Shown one piece after another: positions 7,111 to 14,947 of a stretch of DNA of 17,978 bases; the first letter of the stretch is position 1, and every line of letters begins with the position of its first letter. Source of the stretch: Verrucomicrobiota bacterium. Lineage in GTDB: Bacteria > Verrucomicrobiota > Verrucomicrobiia > Opitutales > Opitutaceae. The position numbers and the translations under genes were made by a program. The DNA is taken from contig JAEXPQ010000013.1 of assembly GCA_023446735.1 (NCBI GenBank), positions 1 through 17,978 on the forward strand, read 5' to 3'. Under the pieces are notes generated by a model, which was given only the letters and a program-made list of their open reading frames with translations, was not told the origin of the DNA and did no database searches.

Positions 7111-8103
7111 TCAGCGGTCGGCGTAACCTTTCGGGCGCGACTCGTGCCATTTCCAGGCGGAGGCGACGATGGGCTCGATGGTCCTGAACTGCGGCTCCCA
7201 GCCGAGCTCGGCTCGGGCCTTGGTGGCATCGGCGTAGAGGGCGGGCGGATCGCCGGCGCGGCGGGGCGACTCGACGACGGGCACTTTCTTGCCGGTGACC
7301 TTCTCGACGGCGCGGATGACTTCGCGCACGGAGGTGGGTGTGCCGGTGCCGAGGTTGTAGAAAAAGGCGGCGCCGGGTTGCTCCAGTTTCGGGAAGACGG
7401 CGATGTGGGCGCGGCTGAGGTCGTCGACGTGGACGTAGTCGCGTAGGCAGGTGCCGTCGGGAGTCGGGTAGTCGGTGCCGAAGAGTTGGAGGGCGGGGCC
7501 GCGGCCGGTGGCGGCGTCGATGGCGACGGGGATGAGGTGCGTCTCAGGTTTGTGGTCTTCGCCGATGGTGCCGTCGGCGGCGGCGCCGGCGGCGTTGAAG
7601 TAGCGGAAGGCGGCGAAGGAGAGGCCGTGGGCGCGGGCGAGGTTCTTGAGGGCGTTCTCGATATCGAGCTTGGTCTGGCCGTAGGGGTTGATCGGCGCCT
7701 GCGGCGTGGCCTCGGTCATCGGGAGCGTGGGCGGCACGCCGTAGGTGGCGCAGGTCGAGGAGAAGACGAATTTCTTCACTCCGGCCTTCACCATCGTGCG
7801 GAGCAGGTGGAGCGTCGCGACGACGTTGTTGAAGTAGTATTTGAGCGGGTCGGTGACGGATTCGCCCACGTAGGCGAAGGCGGCGAAGTGCATGACCAGT
7901 TCGATCTTCTCCTCGGCGAGGATGCGTGCGACGGCGGTTTCGTCGCCGAGATCGCAGGAATAGAAGGGGATGGAGGGCGCGACTGCGGCGCGATGGCCGT
8001 AGACGAGACTGTCGAGCACGACCGGGCGATGCCCGGCGGCCGCGAGTTGCCGCACACAATGACTGCCGATGTAACCGGCGCCGCCGACGACGAGGACGTT
8101 CAT
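7111..8103 (-). CDS. galE: UDP-glucose 4-epimerase
   Basis: A 330-residue extended short-chain dehydrogenase of normal GalE length. It interconverts UDP-glucose and UDP-galactose using bound NAD+. The NAD motif GGAGYIG is at 7-13. The catalytic site shows SSTCATYG (115-122), with Ser/Thr for the triad, and the YxxxK pair Tyr141/Lys145 in NPYGQTK. RYFNAAGA and RDYVHVDDL are also typical of GalE. The ATG at 8103 places the glycine motif at residue 7; an upstream in-frame extension has no family similarity and is excluded. It is cytoplasmic and supplies UDP-galactose for galactose use or for cell-surface polysaccharide. Activity on N-acetylated sugars cannot be excluded. It is divergent from the ketosynthase gene by 98 bp. 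Confidence 0.95.
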   Translation of the reverse strand: MNVLVVGGAGYIGSHCVRQLAAAGHRPVVLDSLVYGHRAAVAPSIPFYSCDLGDETAVARILAEEKIELVMHFAAFAYVGESVTDPLKYYFNNVVATLHLLRTMVKAGVKKFVFSSTCATYGVPPTLPMTEATPQAPINPYGQTKLDIENALKNLARAHGLSFAAFRYFNAAGAAADGTIGEDHKPETHLIPVAIDAATGRGPALQLFGTDYPTPDGTCLRDYVHVDDLSRAHIAVFPKLEQPGAAFFYNLGTGTPTSVREVIRAVEKVTGKKVPVVESPRRAGDPPALYADATKARAELGWEPQFRTIEPIVASAWKWHESRPKGYADR

Positions 8104-8201
8104 GGGTTGGAGCGGGAAACTTTTATTGCGTCGCGGGCCGGAGGCTAGGCAATCTTTCGGCTTTTCCCGGCGCGGCCCCACGCTGTCGCCTCCTTTTCAC
8201 A

Positions 8202-9437
8202 ATGAACCTCAGCCGCATCGTCATCACGGGCGTGGGCCTCACGGCCCCCAATGGCAACAACCTGCCGGAGTTCCGGCAGGCTCTGCTTACGGGCAAATCG
8301 GGCGTGGAGTTCTTCGAAACGCGTCACATGGGCAAGGTGTTGGCCGGCGTGTGCAAGTTCGAGGCCACCCGCTACCAGACCCGCAAGGAGCTGCGTGTGG
8401 GGACGCGCGCCGGCAGCGTGAGCATCTATTGCGCTCATGAGGCAGTGAAGGACTCGCGGGTCGCTTGGGCGGGCGTGGACAAGAGCCGCGTGGGCATCTA
8501 CCTCGGCATCACCGAGCACGGCAATGTCGAGACCGAGAACGAGATCGCGAGCCTGGCGACGTTCAACAACGACACCAAGTTCTGGTCGCACTACCACAAC
8601 CCGCGCACCGTCGCGAACAACCCGGCGGGCGAGGCGTCGCTCAACCTCGGCGTGACCGGTCCAGCGTACACGATCGGCGCGGCGTGCGCGGCGGGCAACA
8701 TGGGCCTGATCCACGCGGCGCAGATGCTGCGGTTGGGCGAGGTCGATTTTGCGCTGGCCGGCGGCATCAGCGAGAGCATCCGGTCCTTCGGGATCTTCGC
8801 GGCGTTCAAGAGCCAGGGCGCGCTCGCCCACCACGAGGACCCGACCAAGGCCAGCCGCCCCTTCGACAAGGCGCGCAACGGCATCGTGGTCTCCGAAGGC
8901 GGCTGCATCTACGCGATGGAGCGGCTCGAGGACGCGCTGGCTCGCGGCGCCAAGATCTACGGCGAGATCGCCGGCTATGCGGTCAACTCCGACGCCAGCG
9001 ACTACGTGCTTCCCAATCCGGTCCGCCAGGCCGAGTGCATCCGCCTCGCGATCAAGAACGCGCGGATGACGCCCGACCAGATCGACATTCTCAATGCGCA
9101 CGCCACCTCCACCCCGCTGGGCGATGTGCAGGAGTGCCAGGCGATCAGCGCCGCGTTCGAGGGCAGCGTGTTGCCGCACATCAACGGCACCAAGGCGTTC
9201 ATCGGCCACGCGATGGGCGCGGCCGGCAGCCTCGAGTTGGCGGGCAATCTGCCGTCGTTCGACGACCTCGTGGTGCACCCGACGATCAACGTGGACGACC
9301 TCGATCCGCAGTGCGCGTTGCCGACGCTCGTGCTCAACCAGCCCAAGTCGGTGAAACGGGTTGACGCCATTCTGAACAATTCCTTCGGTATGCTCGGAAT
9401 TAACTCTGCGCTGATCGTGAAGCGCTTCTCCGACTGA
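8202..9437 (+). CDS. Beta-ketoacyl-ACP synthase (FabF/KAS II-like)
   Basis: A 411-residue condensing enzyme of full length. The thiolase-fold active site is complete: Cys162 in GAACAAGN, His300 in NAHATSTPLGD, Lys331 and His336 in GHAMGAAG, so it should carry out decarboxylative condensation rather than act as a chain-length factor. Other family marks are ALAGGISES (184-192), RPFDKARNGIVVSEG (219-233) and the C-terminal NNSFGMLGINS. The gene is followed after 10 bp by an acyl carrier protein, then a strong terminator, so the two form a closed unit without fabG, fabD or fabZ. That argues for a specialised acyl-chain role, but housekeeping FabF cannot be excluded. The ATG at 8202 gives the normal N-terminus (IVITGVGL); no Shine-Dalgarno sequence precedes it. 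Confidence 0.93.
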   Translation: MNLSRIVITGVGLTAPNGNNLPEFRQALLTGKSGVEFFETRHMGKVLAGVCKFEATRYQTRKELRVGTRAGSVSIYCAHEAVKDSRVAWAGVDKSRVGIYLGITEHGNVETENEIASLATFNNDTKFWSHYHNPRTVANNPAGEASLNLGVTGPAYTIGAACAAGNMGLIHAAQMLRLGEVDFALAGGISESIRSFGIFAAFKSQGALAHHEDPTKASRPFDKARNGIVVSEGGCIYAMERLEDALARGAKIYGEIAGYAVNSDASDYVLPNPVRQAECIRLAIKNARMTPDQIDILNAHATSTPLGDVQECQAISAAFEGSVLPHINGTKAFIGHAMGAAGSLELAGNLPSFDDLVVHPTINVDDLDPQCALPTLVLNQPKSVKRVDAILNNSFGMLGINSALIVKRFSD

Positions 9438-9447
9438 CAACGTTCAC

Positions 9448-9702
9448 ATGACGAAAGACGACATCAAGAAGCTGGTCATCGACATCATCTCCGACATCGC
9501 GCCCGACGAGGACCTCAGCGGTCTGAAGCCCGATGTGCGCCTGCGTGAGCAGCTCCAGCTCGATTCGATGGACTTCCTCGACATCGTGATGGAGCTGCGC
9601 AAGCGCCACGGCATCGAGGTGCCCGAGGCGGACTACATGCAGCTCGCCACGCTCGACAGCTGCGCCAACTACCTGGAGCCGAAGTTCGCGGCCAAGGCCT
9701 GA
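9448..9702 (+). CDS. Acyl carrier protein (phosphopantetheine-binding)
   Basis: An 84-residue acidic helical protein. The 4'-phosphopantetheine attachment Ser40 lies in LDSMDFLD (38-45), matching the DSxx motif of carrier proteins. Segments IAPDEDLSGLKPD (17-29) and VPEADYMQLATL (58-69) resemble a subgroup of stand-alone carrier proteins rather than canonical AcpP, whose motif is normally DSLDTVE. It starts 10 bp after the ketosynthase stop, so the pair is co-transcribed. It most likely carries the substrate of that ketosynthase. The pathway and the activating phosphopantetheinyl transferase are not visible in the window. Confidence 0.92.
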   Translation: MTKDDIKKLVIDIISDIAPDEDLSGLKPDVRLREQLQLDSMDFLDIVMELRKRHGIEVPEADYMQLATLDSCANYLEPKFAAKA

Positions 9703-9728
9703 ACATCCGCATTCTCGCTTCCCCACCG

Positions 9729-9754
9729 AGCCCGGCCGCGCGCCGGGCTTTTTC
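9729..9754 (+). terminator. Intrinsic terminator after the KS-ACP unit
   Basis: AGCCCGGC (9729-9736) pairs perfectly with GCCGGGCT (9742-9749) around a 5-nt loop, and the stem runs into TTTTT (9749-9753). This is a canonical rho-independent terminator about 27 nt after the ACP stop. It separates the unit from the response-regulator gene. Confidence 0.9.
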
Positions 9755-9871
9755 ATTAGTGCGAGCCAGCGGTGGCGGAGGGCCCGTGAAACCGGCCGAA
9801 CACCCCTTCCCCATCGTTGCGAGCTTGCCGGGTCGGGCCGGTTGCTGCTTCCTCGGGCCAGCCCCATTTCG

Positions 9872-10522
9872 ATGTCGATCAAACTGGCCATTGTGGAGGA
9901 CCAAGAATTGTTCCGCCGGCTGTTGGTGGGGCTGTGCAGTGTGCAGTTCGGTTTCACCGTCGTGTGCGAGGCCGGCACGGTGGCCGAAGCGTTGGAGCGG
10001 ATCCCTCCCGCGCGGCCGGATTTGGTGCTGCTGGATCTGCAGCTGCCGGACGGGGACGGGCTGGATGTGGCGGCGAAGCTCTTCGAAAAGATGACGGATC
10101 TGCGGATCCTGGCGCTCACCTCGTTGCGCGACGAAGTCACGATCCACCGGATTCGTTCGATGGGCATCCAGGGCTTCGTCGACAAGAACGTCCAGAAGCC
10201 GGAGATCCTCCGCCACGCGATCGAGGCGGTGGCGTCGGGGCGGGTGTATTTCGCGGAGGTCGTGCAGCAGGTGCAGCAGGCGATGCGGGCCGATCCGGTG
10301 GCGTTTTCCAAGGTGCTCAGCGATCGCGAACAGGAGTTGATGCACCTGCTCGGGCGCGGGCTCTCGAACGAGGAGGCGGCGGCGCAGATGGGGCTGACCG
10401 CCTGGACGGTTCATTCGCATCGGCGCAACATCATGAAGAAGCTCGGGGCCAACACGCAGGCCGAGCTCATGCGCTACGCGTTGCGCAAGGGCTTCGTGCG
10501 ACCGGACAGCAGCCAGTTCTAG
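9872..10522 (+). CDS. NarL/LuxR-family response regulator
   Basis: A 216-residue two-domain regulator. The receiver domain (about 1-120) has the acidic pair ED at 9-10, phospho-acceptor Asp55 in LLDLQLPDGDG, the Thr/Ser switch in ALTS near 92, and Lys about 20 residues later in VDKNVQKPE. The C-terminal LuxR-type helix-turn-helix starts at LSDREQELMHLL and includes NEEAAAQMGLTAWTVHSHR then NIMKKLG. It should bind DNA when phosphorylated. The ATG at 9872 gives the usual start MSIKLAIVEDQ; an in-frame ATG 30 bp upstream would add a tail without similarity. Its 3' end faces that of a hybrid sensor kinase only 89 bp away, so the kinase is its likely partner, although the kinase also has its own receiver. 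Confidence 0.92.
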   Translation: MSIKLAIVEDQELFRRLLVGLCSVQFGFTVVCEAGTVAEALERIPPARPDLVLLDLQLPDGDGLDVAAKLFEKMTDLRILALTSLRDEVTIHRIRSMGIQGFVDKNVQKPEILRHAIEAVASGRVYFAEVVQQVQQAMRADPVAFSKVLSDREQELMHLLGRGLSNEEAAAQMGLTAWTVHSHRRNIMKKLGANTQAELMRYALRKGFVRPDSSQF

Positions 10523-10611
10523 CCCAAGTGTTGCCCTCCCGCTCGAGGCGGAGGCGGGGCGCCGGGGCGAGAATCGACGGCGGCACCATCTGCCGCGCGG
10601 ATGCGTCCGGG

Positions 10612-13600
10612 CTAGTTTTTCCCGTGCGTGTCGGGGCCGCCGGCGGAGGTGCGCAACAGACGGATACGGGTGTGGGCGGCCGACTGGAGGGCGTCGACCG
10701 AGAGGCTGGCCTCCGCGTGATTGTGGCGCAGCGCCTCCTCGGCGGTGCGGGCGGCCTCCAGGAGGCCGTCGTCGCGCGCGATGATGCCGAGCGAGGCGAT
10801 GCGGTGGGCGTGGCGCCGCGCCGCATCGGCGTCGGCCTGCCGCCAGCTGGTCACCAGCGATTGGGTCTCGTGGTCGAGCTCGGTTTGGAGGGTGCGCAGG
10901 AGCTCGGTCGGAAGCGGGACCTCGGCGAAGAGCCCGGAGGCGACGCCCTCGCTGGCCGGCGCCGGCGGGGCGACGGTCGATCTGGGCGGCGCCAGGCGTG
11001 CGCCGCACGCTTCGAGGAGGGCCGCGAGGTGGGGCAGGGAGATCGGCTTGGGGAGAAAAGCGTCGGCTCCGGCGGCGAGCACTTTCTCCTCGATGGTCCG
11101 GGTGGCGGAGGCCGTGGTGGCCACGAGGAAGACGGGTCGCTCCGCCCCTTCCTGGCGGATGCGACGGATGAGGTTGAGCCCGTCGAGCCCCGGAAGGTCG
11201 AGGTCGACGAAGGCCATGTGGTGGGCGCGGGCTTGCAGGAGCAGGTGGGCGCTCGGTCCGTCGGCCGATTCCTCGACCTTGCAGCCGAGGCGCTCGAGTT
11301 GATCGCGCAGGACGAGCCGGTTGAACGACTGGTCGTCGATCACGAGCACGCGCAAGCCGGGCGCCGGGAGGAGGGTGGGACCGGCGGCCGATTCCGGGCG
11401 CGGAACGGAGTCGGCGGTCGCGAGCGGGATGGTGAGCCGGAATCTCGCGCCGTATCCGAGCTGCGAATCGACATCGGCTTCGCCGCCGAGCAGCTGGGCG
11501 AGGTTGCGCACCAGCGCGAGTCCGACGCCGAAGCCGCGGTTCTGCTCGGATTCCATCCGGCGCCCGCCGCGGGCGAATTTCTCGAAGATGCGGCTCTGTT
11601 CGGCGGGCGCGATCCCGGGGCCCGTGTCGGAGACCGTGAAGACGACGGCGATGGCGTCGAAGGTCTGGCTCCGGCGGCGCGCCGAGAGCCGGACATCGGC
11701 GCCACGGGCGTAGCGGGCGGCGTTGGCGGCGAAGTTGACCAGCACTTGACGGATACGGTGCACATCGCCGACGAGGGTCGGGGGCAGGTCCGGATCGACG
11801 GACCAGCTGATCCGGCCCCCGGCCTCCTCGACCTGCAGGCGGAACATCTCGGCGATGTCGTCGAGGAGCAGGCGGGGTTCGAAGCGTTGCGGCGTGATCT
11901 CGATCCGGCCGGATTCGATGCGGGCGAGGTCGAGCACGTTGTCGACGACCGAACCGAGGTAGCCGGCGCACGCCTTGAGCGAGCGCGCGAGCTGGCGGGA
12001 CTGGTCGTTGTGGTGCTGCTGCGCCAGCATCGCGGAGAGCCCGATCACGCCGTTGAGCGGGTTACGGATCTCGTGGTTGATGTGGGCGAGGAAGTCGGAT
12101 TTCGCGGCGTTCGCTTGGGCCAGTTCCCGCGTGCGCTGGGCCACGAGCATCTCGAGTTCGCGACGGTGCCGCTGGCCGAGGCGCAGCCGGGTGAAAAATG
12201 CCAAGCCGGACAAGAGCACCAGCGCCAACGCGTAACTCATGTAGGCCGGGGCCGAACGCCACCATGGCGGCTGCACGGAAAATTCGAACACGGCGACGGG
12301 GGAAGGCCGGCCGAGGGCATCGATCGAGCGAGCCTCGAACCGGTAGTCGCGGTCGCGAAGGCCGCGGAACACCCGCGACGGAATCTCGCCGAGCGGAACC
12401 CAGTCGGCGTCGAAGTCGACGAGCCGGGATTCGAGATGCACACGCTGCCCGAGCCGGCCCTCCGGCACGGCGATGTCGAAGCGCAGCCCCGAGTTGTCGA
12501 ACGCGACCCGGCGCTGCTGGGCCTTGAGCGGCGACGTGCCTCTGGCGTCGTCGAAGATCGACAACGCCGAGATTGCGGGGGGGAGCGGCGGGCTGGCGGC
12601 GGGAGTTCCCGGTGACTCGATGCGGAGAACCTTGCCCGTCATGCCGAGCCAGAAGACCCGCTCGGTTCCGGCCTGGCCCGGTGCGGCCAGGATCGCGCCG
12701 GGAGGTTCCTCCAGCGGCAGGGGCGGCAGGCGCACCAGCTCGCAGGCGATTCCTCCCTCGGCCGGGCGCAGCCGGGCGATGCGCACCTGGAAGGGCGCCC
12801 GGTCCCGTTGGCTCAAGGCGACCCAGACGGTACCGTCGGCTTCGGTGTCGGAGACGGCGTGGATCCGCACATTGGTGACACCGGGCACCGTCACGAAGCG
12901 GTCGCCGGTCGCGGAGTGGTAGACCAGGCCGGCATCGGTGGCGGCGAGGACGCGGGACCCGGCCCGGAACAGGCGCGGAGCCAGGCTGCCGGCGTTGCGC
13001 AAATTGCTCCGGTAGGCGCGCAGCGCCGGCTTGCCGCTCGCGATGTCCTCGGCGGGAGCGACGCGCACGACCCCTGAGTGCGCCGTGCTGATCCAATGGG
13101 CGCCTTGGGGGTCTTCGAGCAGCGCGCAGGCGTCGAGGTCGAGCTCTTGCGGGGGACCTTCCGGCACCAGCTGGTCGGCAACCAGGCGTCCGCGCTGGAG
13201 GCGGGTGCCCTCGATCCAGGCCAGTCCCTCCGGGGCGGTGATCCAGGAGCCGAGGGCGACGATCTCGGCGGCGCGAACCCGCGCGGCCGGCCGGTCGGCT
13301 GCAAGAAGATTGATGCCGGTCGGAGTGGCGGCGGCGAGGCGCTTGCCGCAGGCCACGAGACCGGAGATGTTGTCTTCCAGTTCGGCGCATTCCAGCCAAG
13401 CGCTGCGCGCCGGGCGGTCGGCGGTCGCAGCGGGCAGGCGGAAGACCTTGGCGCCGCTGGCGAGGTGGATTCCGTCGCTCGTCTCGGCCAGCGCGACGAT
13501 CCTTCGTGGGGGCAGTCCATGGCGACCGTCGAAGACTGTCGTCGACAGTCCGTCGCAGAACACGACCACCGCCTCCGGCGTGGTCGCGGTCAGGCCTTGG

Positions 13601-14556
13601 TTCACGCTGGCGGCGAGATGGACGATGCGGTTGTCCGGCAATCCATCCGCCCGGTCGATCGCGGCGACCTGTTCGCCCGCGGTGTTGAGAACGAGAATAC
13701 CGTGGCGCAGGGTCGCCAAGGCGACGAAGCCCCCGTCCAGGAGGATCGCGCCGGTCACCCGATCTTCGCGCAGGCGCTCCGCGATCGGGGTCTCGACCGG
13801 CATGATGCGCCCGTTCCTTCGCAGAAGCAGGCGCTGCCCGGCGCTCAGCAGGCTTGTCCGGTCCCGAAAGGTCACGCACCACTCGATGCCCATCGAGGCG
13901 TAGGGCTCGGGAAATCCCGAGGGCTCAAGACCCGCTTCGGTCACGCGCAACGTGGACGCTCCGGGCTGGACGACGAACACCTCGCCCTCCTCGTTGCGCC
14001 ACGCCGTCAACCGCCGGGTCGCGGACAGCGACCAGACCTGGACGCCGGTCGGGCGCAGGCTGAAGACGCGGTTCTCCGCGACGACGATCGTGTGGCCCTT
14101 CGGCAGAGCAAACACGGCGCTGACACAGCCGAGATCGGCCCGGTGTTCCGCCGGAAGCGAGGGGAGGACGGAGACGAACCGCGGCTGGTTCGATTCCCCA
14201 CGGTCGAGGAAGCCGAGGAGGTTCTCGCCGCCAACCCAGATTCGCCCCGCCTCGTCCTCGGCGAGCGAGCGCACGGCGGATCCTTCCGGCAACGGCATCG
14301 CGCGCCAAGTCTCCCCGTCGTATTCATGGAGCCCGTCGTGCCCGACGTACAGGTTCCCGGAACGTGCGCGCAGGGCGCAGCGGTACGAGGAGAGAGCGCC
14401 GGTGTCCTTGGCGGTGAAGGTGCGCACGAGCGGGGCGCCGATGCCCGGATTGTCCCAGGCCGCCGCCTTGGCCGACGGTCCGAGCCCGCCCAGCAGGGCG
14501 GCGACGAACGCGAACGGAAGGTGGGCGGCCCACGGCCGGAGACGGGAACGAGACAC
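10612..14556 (-). CDS. Hybrid sensor histidine kinase with periplasmic propeller, receiver and Hpt-like domain
   Basis: A 1314-residue protein starting at GTG (14556), chosen because it gives a signal peptide (about 1-32, ending SAKAAA). Order: periplasmic two-component-regulator propeller repeats (about 35-690, for example NLYVGHDGLHEYDG and GRIWVGG), a Y_Y_Y-like beta domain (about 690-760), one membrane helix (about 769-790), a short coiled coil, then HisKA with phospho-acceptor His828 in INHEIRNPLNG. The HATPase domain has DTGPGIAP and GFGVGLALV. The receiver has VLVIDDQ and Asp1118 in FVDLDLPG. The C-terminus (about 1210-1314) resembles Hpt around His1251 (AHRIASLGIIARDD), but the usual Lys-Gly after His is missing. 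The layout resembles Bacteroidetes-type hybrid systems that sense glycans or other ligands. It is convergent with the response regulator at 9872-10522. Confidence 0.93.
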   Translation of the reverse strand: MSRSRLRPWAAHLPFAFVAALLGGLGPSAKAAAWDNPGIGAPLVRTFTAKDTGALSSYRCALRARSGNLYVGHDGLHEYDGETWRAMPLPEGSAVRSLAEDEAGRIWVGGENLLGFLDRGESNQPRFVSVLPSLPAEHRADLGCVSAVFALPKGHTIVVAENRVFSLRPTGVQVWSLSATRRLTAWRNEEGEVFVVQPGASTLRVTEAGLEPSGFPEPYASMGIEWCVTFRDRTSLLSAGQRLLLRRNGRIMPVETPIAERLREDRVTGAILLDGGFVALATLRHGILVLNTAGEQVAAIDRADGLPDNRIVHLAASVNQGLTATTPEAVVVFCDGLSTTVFDGRHGLPPRRIVALAETSDGIHLASGAKVFRLPAATADRPARSAWLECAELEDNISGLVACGKRLAAATPTGINLLAADRPAARVRAAEIVALGSWITAPEGLAWIEGTRLQRGRLVADQLVPEGPPQELDLDACALLEDPQGAHWISTAHSGVVRVAPAEDIASGKPALRAYRSNLRNAGSLAPRLFRAGSRVLAATDAGLVYHSATGDRFVTVPGVTNVRIHAVSDTEADGTVWVALSQRDRAPFQVRIARLRPAEGGIACELVRLPPLPLEEPPGAILAAPGQAGTERVFWLGMTGKVLRIESPGTPAASPPLPPAISALSIFDDARGTSPLKAQQRRVAFDNSGLRFDIAVPEGRLGQRVHLESRLVDFDADWVPLGEIPSRVFRGLRDRDYRFEARSIDALGRPSPVAVFEFSVQPPWWRSAPAYMSYALALVLLSGLAFFTRLRLGQRHRRELEMLVAQRTRELAQANAAKSDFLAHINHEIRNPLNGVIGLSAMLAQQHHNDQSRQLARSLKACAGYLGSVVDNVLDLARIESGRIEITPQRFEPRLLLDDIAEMFRLQVEEAGGRISWSVDPDLPPTLVGDVHRIRQVLVNFAANAARYARGADVRLSARRRSQTFDAIAVVFTVSDTGPGIAPAEQSRIFEKFARGGRRMESEQNRGFGVGLALVRNLAQLLGGEADVDSQLGYGARFRLTIPLATADSVPRPESAAGPTLLPAPGLRVLVIDDQSFNRLVLRDQLERLGCKVEESADGPSAHLLLQARAHHMAFVDLDLPGLDGLNLIRRIRQEGAERPVFLVATTASATRTIEEKVLAAGADAFLPKPISLPHLAALLEACGARLAPPRSTVAPPAPASEGVASGLFAEVPLPTELLRTLQTELDHETQSLVTSWRQADADAARRHAHRIASLGIIARDDGLLEAARTAEEALRHNHAEASLSVDALQSAAHTRIRLLRTSAGGPDTHGKN

Positions 14557-14583
14557 AAGTCAAGGGTCTCGGTTTACCAGATA

Positions 14584-14620
14584 AATGGCAAGCCGCTCAC
14601 TGAAGGCTGGTAATGGCAAG
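14584..14620. promoter_or_regulatory. 9-bp direct repeat upstream of the hybrid kinase
   Basis: AATGGCAAG occurs at 14584-14592 and 14612-14620, 28 bp apart. Read on the minus strand this is two CTTGCCATT boxes, the nearer one ending 28 bp before the GTG start of the kinase. Position and direct-repeat form would suit a regulator site, but two 9-mers may be coincidence. No -10/-35 pair could be assigned. Confidence 0.25.
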
Positions 14621-14698
14621 GATGGAGGGCGCGGCGATTCTCCGCACTCTTCGCCCACGTGACGGCTATTTCCTCCAGTGATGTTTGGGCCCCGAGTG

Positions 14699-14716
14699 CC
14701 GAGCTTGCGAGCTCGG
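14699..14716. repeat. Perfect hairpin CCGAGCT-TGCG-AGCTCGG
   Basis: A 7-bp perfect stem with a TGCG tetraloop lies in the non-coding stretch upstream of the hybrid kinase. There is no T-tract on either side. It may be part of a genome-wide intergenic repeat; the copy number cannot be seen here. Confidence 0.4.
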
Positions 14717-14825
14717 TGGTCGTTGGTTCCACAGGCTGCAAGGACTGTCGTTTTGGAAGCGTCGGTGCTGCGGCACCCGTTTCTGACCGGGGCAGGCTGG
14801 TTCCCGGATGGGACTGAACAATCAG

Positions 14826-14890
14826 CGCGACGGCGTTCCCCACTTCATGCTACCAATGTGGGGGGCAGCAGAGGTAGGGACGCCGTCGCG
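14826..14890. repeat. Long inverted repeat with nested stem
   Basis: CGCGACGGCG (14826-14835) pairs perfectly with CGCCGTCGCG (14881-14890). The pairing continues past a single bulge as TCCC with GGGA. A nested CCCCAC (14838-14843) can also pair with GTGGGG (14858-14863), so two folds compete. It lies about 60 bp past the stop of the BNR protein gene on that gene's strand. It could act as a 3'-end structure or be a REP-like element; a real U-tract is missing. Confidence 0.5.
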
Positions 14891-14947
14891 TCTTGGTTGG
14901 AAATCGGGCGGTATCGAAGGAGTTTTCTAGGCTCTCTCTATTGGGGA

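Larger units (their letters stand above)
14557..14947. other. 391-bp gene-poor stretch with repeats and inverted repeats
   Basis: No convincing gene is seen. An 89-codon minus-strand frame (14574-14843) has no recognisable domain and no start support. The stretch looks lower in GC than its neighbours and contains more A/T-rich text near 14900-14945. It holds a perfect 7-bp hairpin, a long inverted repeat and a 9-bp direct repeat (separate entries). It lies upstream of the hybrid kinase and downstream of the BNR protein, both on the minus strand, so it must contain the kinase promoter if that gene is not read through. Confidence 0.5.

Noticed and set aside
8145..9440. 431-codon minus-strand frame opposite the ketosynthase
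   Set aside because: The complement of a well-conserved condensing enzyme; Arg/Val/Asp-rich shadow.
10523..10611. Possible terminator between the convergent regulator and kinase
   Set aside because: The inverted repeat needs bulges and no T-tract follows, so it is not called.
9515..11971. 818-codon minus-strand frame across the ACP, regulator and kinase region
   Set aside because: Arg/Pro/Ala-rich composition; it overlaps the ACP, regulator and kinase, all with strong motifs.
9817..12615. 932-codon plus-strand frame over the regulator and the kinase antisense
   Set aside because: It has no recognisable domain, and its codons are those of the opposite-strand kinase read in reverse.
14574..14843. 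89-codon minus-strand frame upstream of the hybrid kinase
   Set aside because: No domain, no start signal, and it runs across hairpin sequence; not supported as a gene.
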